A DNA stretch of 11,521 bases from JBFWWW01 sp050245975. GTDB lineage: Bacteria; Pseudomonadota; Alphaproteobacteria; Rhizobiales; Hyphomicrobiaceae. Below, piece by piece: positions 6,260 through 11,521 of the stretch (position 1 is the first letter of the stretch; each line of letters begins with the position of its first letter). The notes under the pieces were generated by a model. That model was not told the DNA's origin and did not search any database. It was given only the letters and a program-made list of their open reading frames with translations. The stretch spans positions 1-11,521 of the forward strand of contig JBFWWW010000128.1 in the NCBI GenBank assembly GCA_050245975.1, written 5' to 3'. Both the position numbers and the translations under genes were made by a program.

Positions 6260-8671
6260 ATGCAAATCGCTGAGATAACTGCTTGGCGCGGCCGCATTCG
6301 CCCCCTCAACGACTACCTGGTCCTGTTCGTGCTGGGGCTGATCGTGCCGCTGCTCGCATTTTCGGGCTTCGTGCTGCTGCGCTACTCGCAAGGCGAGCGC
6401 ATACGTGCCGACAGCGCCGCGCTCGAGAATGCGCAGAGCATCGCCAACAACATCGACCGCGAGATCGACGGCTGGATCGCGGTGCTGCAGACGCTGGCGC
6501 TGTCCTCGCAGCTCGCCGAAGGCGATCTCAGGCAATTCTACAATCAGGCCAAGGTGGCGAGCGAGATCATCGGCTTGCCGATCGTGCTGCGCGACACCAA
6601 AGGCGCGCAGCTGCTCAACACCCGTGTCGAATGGGGCACGCCCCTGCCGCAGAGCTCCAACGTCGGTCTCCATGACCAGGTGCTCGCCACCAGGACACCC
6701 TACGTGTCGGACCTGGTGATGGGCGCCATGGTGAGACGGCCGGTGGCGGCCCTTCTCGTCCCGGTCGTGATCGCGGACAATATCCCCTACGTGCTCGTGC
6801 TCTCGGTCGAGCCCAATCGCGTGCTGCAGGTCCTCCTGGACCAGGATCTTCCCTCGCACTGGACCAGCGCCGTGACCGACCGGCAGGGCATCATCCTGGC
6901 CCGTTCGCGCGACCAGGCGGACTACATCGGCCGCTCCAACACGCTGGCCGTCGAAAGCCTCGGGTTGCAGGGCGTGCGCCGGACATATGATTTCTCCGGC
7001 AACGCGATCGTGCGCGGCTATCGCCGCGCCAAGCACGGATGGCTGATTTCCGTTTTTGCCCGCACCGCCGTCATCGATGCGCCGCTCAAGCGCTCCTGGC
7101 TCTATTTCATCGCCGCCGGCATCGGCGCGCTCGGCATCTCCCTGCCGCTTGCGGTTTTCTTCGGGCGCCGCATCAGCGCTCCGATCCAGTCCGTCGCCGG
7201 CGCCGCCGCCGCTCTCGGCCGCGGCGAGGACGTGCCTGTCATCCGGTCGCAGATCCGCGAGATGGACGACGTCGGCAAGGCCATCGCCCGTGCGGGAGCG
7301 GCTCTGCGCGAGCGCACCAAGGCCGTGGCGGAAAGCGAGGAGCGCTTCCGCGCCGTCTTCGAGCAGGCCGCCGTCGGCTTCGAGCAGATCGACCTGCACG
7401 GCAGGCGCGTGGCGGTCAACGACCGGCTTTGCCAGATGCTGGGCTACACGCGCGAGGAATGCCTTGCCCTCACGCCCGAAGGGATGACGCATCCGGAAGA
7501 TCTGGCGTCCGAGCAGGTGCTGATCGAGCGCATGATGAAGGACGAAGTCCCGAACTATGTCGTCGAGAAGCGGCTGAAGCACAAGAACGGCGAGGACATC
7601 TGGGTCCGCGTGACGTCGTCCTTGATCCGCACGCCGTCTGCGGAGGACTATTACCGCATCTCCGTCGTCGAGGACGTGACGCAGCGCCGCCAGGCCCGCC
7701 TGGCGGCCGCCCGGCTCGCCGCCGTCGTGCAGTCCTCCAGCGACGCCATGCTGAGCGTTTCGATCCCCGGCGACATCATCGAAACCTGGAATCCCGCAGC
7801 CGAGCGCCTGTTCGGCTACCGGGAGGACGAGGTGGTCGGCAAATCCAAGGCCATGCTGATCCCGCCGGAATTCCAGCACGAGATCCCGGGCTGGATCGCG
7901 CGCCTCGCCGCGGGCGAGTCGACGCGTGTCGAATCCATTCGCGTGCACAAGGACGGCACGCGGCTGCAGGTCGCCGTCAGCGCCGCTCCGATCCGCGTCG
8001 CCGGCAGCGACAGCATCACCGCTGCCAGCGTCACGGTGGAAGACATCAGTGAGCGCAAGCAGTGGGAGCGGCAATTGCTCCTGCTCAATCGCGAGTTCGC
8101 GCACCGTCTCAAGAACTCGCTTGCCGTCATTCAGTCGATCGCCAACCAGACCGTGCGCGCGACGCCGCAGCCGGAGGAATTCCGTGTTGCGTTCCAGGGC
8201 CGCCTGCAGGCGCTCGCCGCCGCCAACGACCTGCTGCTAGAGTCGAGCTGGAGCGGCGCCGACCTAGGGGATTTCCTTCTCAGCCAGCTCAAGCCGCTGC
8301 TTTCCGATAGCGGTCACCAGCTGCGCATGTCGGGCGATGCCGTGGTGATGCCGTCGGGGCTGTCCGTCCCGCTCGGCCTCGCCATCCACGAGCTCGGCAC
8401 CAACGCTCTCAAGTATGGCGCGCTCTCGCGACCCGAAGGCTACGTCGACCTCTCATGGACCGTGAAGCAGAGCGACGACGACCCCCGTCTTGTGCTCGTC
8501 TGGCGCGAGGTTGGGGGCGCACCGACCTCGCCGCCCACGCGCAGGGGCTTCGGCAGCACCCTGATCGATCGCGGCATCCCGAACGCCCGCGTGACGCGCG
8601 AGTTCGGACCCTCGGGCCTCGTGTGCACCATCGACGCGCCGCTGCACACGGAGCCGCCGCGACCGGCCTGA
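6260..8671 (+). CDS. membrane sensor histidine kinase, HWE family (CACHE-HAMP-PAS-PAS-HWE)
   Basis: An 803-residue sensor kinase. Order: TM1 (about 18-40), a large extracytoplasmic CACHE-like domain (about 41-278), TM2 (about 280-301), HAMP (about 302-355), PAS1 (about 360-475, ending VVEDVTQRR), PAS2 (about 485-598, ending VEDISERK), and the kinase core. The HWE signature is complete: phospho-acceptor H615 in REFAHRLKNSLAVIQS, H710 in the N-box HELGTNALKYGALS, the WRE motif at 748-750, and the glycine box RGFGSTLI (about 762-769). It should autophosphorylate and pass phosphate to a receiver. HWE and HisKA_2 kinases are the usual sensors feeding PhyR in the alphaproteobacterial general stress response, so the nepR-ecfG pair 2 kb downstream is suggestive. 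The ATG at 6260 is preferred because codon use upstream of it (from ATG 6167) is not coding-like. The ligand is unknown. Confidence 0.92.
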   Translation: MQIAEITAWRGRIRPLNDYLVLFVLGLIVPLLAFSGFVLLRYSQGERIRADSAALENAQSIANNIDREIDGWIAVLQTLALSSQLAEGDLRQFYNQAKVASEIIGLPIVLRDTKGAQLLNTRVEWGTPLPQSSNVGLHDQVLATRTPYVSDLVMGAMVRRPVAALLVPVVIADNIPYVLVLSVEPNRVLQVLLDQDLPSHWTSAVTDRQGIILARSRDQADYIGRSNTLAVESLGLQGVRRTYDFSGNAIVRGYRRAKHGWLISVFARTAVIDAPLKRSWLYFIAAGIGALGISLPLAVFFGRRISAPIQSVAGAAAALGRGEDVPVIRSQIREMDDVGKAIARAGAALRERTKAVAESEERFRAVFEQAAVGFEQIDLHGRRVAVNDRLCQMLGYTREECLALTPEGMTHPEDLASEQVLIERMMKDEVPNYVVEKRLKHKNGEDIWVRVTSSLIRTPSAEDYYRISVVEDVTQRRQARLAAARLAAVVQSSSDAMLSVSIPGDIIETWNPAAERLFGYREDEVVGKSKAMLIPPEFQHEIPGWIARLAAGESTRVESIRVHKDGTRLQVAVSAAPIRVAGSDSITAASVTVEDISERKQWERQLLLLNREFAHRLKNSLAVIQSIANQTVRATPQPEEFRVAFQGRLQALAAANDLLLESSWSGADLGDFLLSQLKPLLSDSGHQLRMSGDAVVMPSGLSVPLGLAIHELGTNALKYGALSRPEGYVDLSWTVKQSDDDPRLVLVWREVGGAPTSPPTRRGFGSTLIDRGIPNARVTREFGPSGLVCTIDAPLHTEPPRPA

Positions 8672-8718
8672 GCCTCGTCTTCCACGAACCTGGACCGAAA
8701 CCCGCACGAACCCGGCCC

Positions 8719-8744
8719 GGAACCCTGTACGGAACCGCCGCGTT
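8719..8744 (+). promoter_or_regulatory. EcfG-type promoter upstream of the SLC13 permease
   Basis: GGAAC at 8719-8723, 17 bases, CGTT at 8741-8744, matching the general stress response consensus GGAAC-N16/17-CGTT exactly. It lies in the 100-base gap between kinase and permease, with the -10 element 27 bases before the permease ATG. GAACC recurs at 8686, 8708, 8720 and 8732. Confidence 0.7.
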
Positions 8745-8756
8745 GTCCAGCGGCGG
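8735..8756 (+). repeat. hairpin CCGCCGC / GCGGCGG over the -10 region
   Basis: A perfect 7-bp stem (8735-8741 with 8750-8756) and an 8-base loop, with no T tract. It overlaps the -10 element and start region of the promoter above. It could be the end of the kinase transcript, or chance in GC-rich sequence. Confidence 0.35.
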
Positions 8757-8771
8757 GATCGAAGGGGCGGC

Positions 8772-10556
8772 ATGACGAAGGATCAGGCAATCGTTTTCGC
8801 CATCATCGCCGGGATGATGGCGCTGTTCGTCTGGGGCAGGCTTCGCTACGACCTTGTGGCCTGCATCGCGCTGCTCGCGGCCGTGGCGACCGGCGTGGTC
8901 CCCGCCGACAAGGCGTTCTCGGGCTTTTCCGATGACATCGTCATCATCGTCGCGACCGCGCTCGTCCTCAGCGCCGCCGTCGCGCGATCGGGCCTTGTCT
9001 CCTCGGCCGTTCGCGCGCTCACCCCCGCGCTCGGCACGACGCGCAGCCAGGTGCTCGTCCTCGTCTCGGCCGTGACCGCGCTGTCGGCGTTCATCAAGAA
9101 CATCGGCGCGCTGGCCATCATGATCCCGATCGTCTTCCGTCTGTCGCGCAGCACCGGCACGGCGCCGTCGCAGATTCTCATGCCGCTGTCGTTCGGCTCG
9201 CTGCTCGGCGGGCTGATGACGCTTGTCGGCACGTCGCCCAACATCATCGTCTCGCGCGTGCGGACAGAACTGAGCGGCGAGCCCTTCCGCATGTTCGATT
9301 TCCTCCCGGTCGGGGCGGCGATCGCGGTGGTCGGCGTCGTCTTCCTGGCCTATGGCTACCGCCTCCTGCCCGCCGGACGTCGCGGCTCGGCCTCGATCGA
9401 GACGGCTTTCAACATCGAAGGCTACACGACCGAAGCGACGGTGACGCCCGATTCCCCGGTTGTCGACGGCCCGGTCGGCGCGCTCGCGGAATTCCTCGGC
9501 AAGGACGTGACGCTGCAGGCTCTCGTGCGCGCCGAGAAGCGGCACACCGCGCCCTCGCCCGATCTCGAGCTGAAAGCCGGCGATACCCTCGTCCTCAAGG
9601 GGGAGCCCGACGCGCTGGAGCAGGTGGTGTCGCGCGCCAAGCTCAAACTGGTGCGGGAGGACACCAAGCCCGACAAGGACGACGCCACCGACGAGATCGG
9701 CGTCATGGAGGCCGTCGTGATGACGGATTCGCCCATCATCGGCAGCACGCCGGTCCAGATCGGCCTCTACGAACGCTTCGCGACCAACCTGCTCGCCATC
9801 AGCCGGCGCGGCGCGCAGCAGACCCAGCGCCTCAAGAACACGCGATTCCGCGCCGGCGACGCCGTGGTTCTGCAGGGCAACCTGAAGCTCCTCCCCCAGG
9901 TCATGGCCGACCTCGGCTTCCTCCCGCTCGCGGAGCGCGACATCCCCCTCGGACGCCGGCGCAGCGGCATCGCCTCGCTCGTCGTGCTGGCCGCCGCCAT
10001 CCTCACGCTTGCCCTGCAGATCTTTCCCGTGGCGCTGGTTTTTTTCGCCGCCGCCGTCCTGCTGCTCCTCATCAACGCCGTCAGCCTCAACGAGGCCTAC
10101 GACGCCATCGAGTGGCCGATCCTCGTGATGCTCGCGGCCCTGATCCCCGTCAGCGACGCCGTCCGCACCAGCGGGGGAACCGACCTCATCGCAGGTTGGC
10201 TGTCGACGGGATTCGAGATGCTGCCGTCGTTTGCCACGCTGGGGCTTGTCGTCGCCGTGGCGATGGCGGTGACGCCGTTCCTGAACAACGCCGCGACGGT
10301 CCTCGTCATGGCGCCCATCGCGGCCACGCTGGCGACAAAGCTCGGCTACAATCCGGACCCGTTCCTGATGGCCGTGGCCATCGGCGCCGCCTGCGACTTC
10401 CTCACGCCCATCGGCCACCAGTGCAACACCCTGGTGATGGGCCCCGGCGGCTACCGCTTCGGCGACTATTCCCGGCTCGGGCTGCCGTTGTCGCTGCTGG
10501 TTCTGGTCACCGCCTCCGCCGTCATACCCCTGGTTTGGCCCATGGTCGCCCGGTAG
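8772..10556 (+). CDS. SLC13/DASS-family permease with two internal RCK_C (TrkA_C) domains
   Basis: A 594-residue inner-membrane transporter. The N-terminal half (about 1-200) has hydrophobic helices and the signatures SAFIKNIGALAIMIPI (105-120) and LVGTSPNIIVS (151-161). Two cytosolic RCK_C domains follow (about 212-298 and 308-388; each ends in a GDTLVLKG- or GDAVVLQG-like strand). The C-terminal half (about 397-594) repeats the helix pattern with TPFLNNAATVLVMAP (501-515) and TPIGHQCNTLVMGPGGYRF (545-563). This is the layout of bacterial SLC13 members annotated as Na+/sulfate or dicarboxylate carriers; RCK_C domains usually bind small ligands and gate transport. The substrate cannot be set from sequence. 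The first repeat has K109-N110 where many relatives have NN. AAGGGG at 8762-8767 precedes the ATG. An exact EcfG-type promoter upstream suggests stress induction. Confidence 0.93.
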   Translation: MTKDQAIVFAIIAGMMALFVWGRLRYDLVACIALLAAVATGVVPADKAFSGFSDDIVIIVATALVLSAAVARSGLVSSAVRALTPALGTTRSQVLVLVSAVTALSAFIKNIGALAIMIPIVFRLSRSTGTAPSQILMPLSFGSLLGGLMTLVGTSPNIIVSRVRTELSGEPFRMFDFLPVGAAIAVVGVVFLAYGYRLLPAGRRGSASIETAFNIEGYTTEATVTPDSPVVDGPVGALAEFLGKDVTLQALVRAEKRHTAPSPDLELKAGDTLVLKGEPDALEQVVSRAKLKLVREDTKPDKDDATDEIGVMEAVVMTDSPIIGSTPVQIGLYERFATNLLAISRRGAQQTQRLKNTRFRAGDAVVLQGNLKLLPQVMADLGFLPLAERDIPLGRRRSGIASLVVLAAAILTLALQIFPVALVFFAAAVLLLLINAVSLNEAYDAIEWPILVMLAALIPVSDAVRTSGGTDLIAGWLSTGFEMLPSFATLGLVVAVAMAVTPFLNNAATVLVMAPIAATLATKLGYNPDPFLMAVAIGAACDFLTPIGHQCNTLVMGPGGYRFGDYSRLGLPLSLLVLVTASAVIPLVWPMVAR

Positions 10557-10680
10557 GAACCTCTCCGTTAATACCGTTCCATATCAATGATTTAGATTTC
10601 ATCCCGGGTCGGTTTAACCATGACTTGCATAACCAAGAATTGATGCGCGGAGCCGCCGGAACCAGGTCTCTCCGCCCGTT
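10556..10680 (+). promoter_or_regulatory. two EcfG-like boxes with short (14-base) spacing
   Basis: GGAAC 10556-10560 with CGTT 10575-10578, and GGAAC 10658-10662 with CGTT 10677-10680. Both pairs are separated by 14 bases, two fewer than the functional 16-17. The first GGAAC begins in the last base of the permease stop codon. Between them lies an A/T-rich stretch with GGTTTAACC (10611-10619). They may be decayed or accessory sites; I do not claim they are active. Confidence 0.3.
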
Positions 10681-10682
10681 AT

Positions 10683-10707
10683 GGAACCCTTTCCGGGCAA
10701 CCACGTT
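10683..10707 (+). promoter_or_regulatory. EcfG-type promoter of nepR-ecfG
   Basis: GGAAC at 10683-10687, 16 bases, CGTT at 10704-10707: an exact match to the EcfG consensus, 58 bases before the nepR ATG. Autoregulation of nepR-ecfG by EcfG is well established in Alphaproteobacteria. The expected transcript would start near 10713. Confidence 0.85.
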
Positions 10708-10721
10708 GTACGAGGGAGGAA

Positions 10722-10738
10722 GGAGCAAGTTCTGCTCC
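10722..10738 (+). repeat. hairpin in the nepR leader covering a purine-rich tract
   Basis: GGAGCA (10722-10727) and TGCTCC (10733-10738) form a perfect 6-bp stem with a 5-base loop. The left arm overlaps the end of GGGAGGAAGGAG (10714-10725), a strong Shine-Dalgarno-like tract that has no start codon at usable distance. Confidence 0.45.
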
Positions 10739-10765
10739 AGCAACCATGAGAGAGGGCGGGTCGTT

Positions 10766-11077
10766 ATGGCGGCAGGAAGTGGGAACGGTAGCAAGGAACC
10801 TGGGCCGGGCACCGGACTGTCCGGCGGACTCGCGAAACCGGCTGCCGAGGCTGGAGCCGAAACATACAGGAGCGCCGGAGAGGCGAGAGATCTCGTGAAT
10901 GCCGCAGACCATTATACCGACAAGAAAGCCGATATGCGGCTGTCTCGGAAACTTCAGGAGCATTTGGGCCGTCAGTTGCGCGCCTCTTACGGAGAGCTCG
11001 TGACCGCACCGGTGCCGGACAGATTTGTCCGCCTGCTCCAGGAACTCGAGTCGAAAGAGGACGAGAAAAAGTCGTGA
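10766..11077 (+). CDS. nepR: anti-sigma factor NepR
   Basis: A 103-residue protein whose second half is the NepR domain: LSRKLQEHLGRQLRASYGEL (about 59-78) forms the first helix and PVPDRFVRLLQELE (about 82-95) the second. In the general stress response NepR holds the sigma factor EcfG inactive, and phosphorylated PhyR releases it by mimicking the sigma factor. The first 55 residues are a Gly/Ala/Pro-rich, probably disordered extension, making it longer than the compact 60-70 residue forms. The ATG at 10766 has GAGGG nine bases upstream. The gene sits behind an exact EcfG promoter and overlaps the ecfG start by 4 bases, so the two are made together and translation is probably coupled. No phyR lies between it and the upstream permease, unlike the common divergent phyR arrangement. 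Confidence 0.95.
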   Translation: MAAGSGNGSKEPGPGTGLSGGLAKPAAEAGAETYRSAGEARDLVNAADHYTDKKADMRLSRKLQEHLGRQLRASYGELVTAPVPDRFVRLLQELESKEDEKKS

Positions 11078-11521
11078 CCCCAAGCTTGCGACAGGCTCTC
11101 ATCGCCGCCGTCCCGAACCTGCGGGCTTTCGCCATCTCCCTGTGCGGGGATGCGGATCGAGCGGACGATCTCGTGCAGGAGACACTGGTCAAGGCCTGGC
11201 AGGGTCAATCGACCTTCATCGAGGGCACCAACCTCAAGGCCTGGCTGTTCACCATCCTGCGCAACACGTATTTCTCGGAGTGCCGCAAGCGGCGGCGCGA
11301 GGTCAAGGACCCCGACGGCGAAATGGCGTCGCGCCTTGCCGTTCATCCCGAGCAGCACGGACACATGGATATGGCCGACTTCCGGCACGCCATGTCTCAG
11401 CTCTCGGACGATCAGCGGGAAGCCCTGATCCTCATCGGCGCGGAGGGGTTCAGCTACGAGGAGGTGTCGCGCATTTGCGGCTGCGCCGTCGGCACCGTCA
11501 AAAGCCGCGTCAACCGCGCGC
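11074..11521 (+). CDS. ecfG: ECF sigma factor EcfG, 3' end beyond window
   Basis: An open frame from GTG 11074 to the window edge, 149 codons without a stop. The GTG overlaps the nepR stop as GTGA. Region sigma-2 is clear (LRAFAISLCGDADRADDLVQ, then ETLVKAW, then NLKAWLFTILRNTYFSECRK), as is sigma-4 (LSDDQREALILIGAEGFSYE, then EVSRICGCAVGTVKSRVNRA), which contains the helix-turn-helix reading the -35 box. This is the ECF15/EcfG type, the master sigma factor of the alphaproteobacterial general stress response; it directs RNA polymerase to GGAAC-N16/17-CGTT promoters such as those at 8719 and 10683. Full-length relatives are about 180 residues, so roughly 30 residues are missing at the edge. 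Confidence 0.95.
   Translation, partial: MTPSLRQALIAAVPNLRAFAISLCGDADRADDLVQETLVKAWQGQSTFIEGTNLKAWLFTILRNTYFSECRKRRREVKDPDGEMASRLAVHPEQHGHMDMADFRHAMSQLSDDQREALILIGAEGFSYEEVSRICGCAVGTVKSRVNRA

Noticed and set aside
6146..8104. 652-codon minus-strand frame opposite the HWE kinase
   Set aside because: Low-complexity composition rich in Arg, Ala, Asp, Gly and His, no domain, and fully covered by the kinase coding frame.
8409..10418. 669-codon minus-strand frame opposite the permease
   Set aside because: Strongly charged, repetitive composition, as expected of the reverse complement of hydrophobic high-GC codons. It is a shadow of the permease gene.
10746..10895. ATG opening a 49-codon frame overlapping nepR out of phase
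   Set aside because: The product has no recognisable pattern, the nearest Shine-Dalgarno-like tract is about 20 bases away, and nepR at 10766 is well supported.
1..11521. CRISPR array, insertion sequence, prophage or toxin-antitoxin module
   Set aside because: I looked for regularly spaced repeats, transposase or integrase motifs and paired small genes and saw none; the only mobile-element hint is the tRNA-end repeat.

Overview
High-GC DNA from an alphaproteobacterium, most likely of the order Hyphomicrobiales (Rhizobiales). The firmest taxonomic marker is the nepR-ecfG pair at the right edge, the anti-sigma/ECF sigma module of the general stress response (GSR), which is known only from Alphaproteobacteria. 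The tandem cold-shock protein and the HWE-family histidine kinase fit the same group. I cannot name a genus.

Left part (1-2440, mostly minus strand): a small basic protein gene broken by an in-frame TAG; a single-domain response regulator (minus); a tRNA-Pro(TGG) gene (minus); a DUF192 exported protein (minus); and a tandem cold-shock-domain protein (minus). The last three are ordered cold-shock, DUF192, tRNA-Pro and may be one transcription unit. The 3' end of tRNA-Pro plus 10 flanking bases recurs as a decayed direct repeat (298-343), so the response regulator sits between the two copies, as expected for an old tRNA-targeted insertion. A gap of about 490 bp (2441-2928) holds several inverted repeats and separates this block from rightward genes.

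Middle part (2929-8671, plus strand): a GloA-type glyoxalase I with a clear terminator; a membrane-bound PAS-GGDEF-EAL protein with both catalytic motifs and the GGDEF inhibitory site intact; and a CACHE-HAMP-PAS-PAS-HWE histidine kinase.

Right part (8719-11521, plus strand): an SLC13/DASS-type permease with two internal RCK_C (TrkA_C) domains, preceded by a GGAAC-N17-CGTT promoter; then a regulatory stretch with three GGAAC/CGTT pairs, nepR, and the overlapping start of ecfG, cut by the window edge.

How they may work together: nepR-ecfG is the output switch of the GSR, and HWE kinases are the usual sensor class for it, acting through PhyR. The kinase here, the orphan REC protein, the EcfG-type promoter in front of the permease and the self-regulatory promoter of nepR make a plausible stress-signalling neighbourhood, with c-di-GMP turnover encoded next door. 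No phyR lies in the window. The family calls are firm; the functional links between genes are inference.
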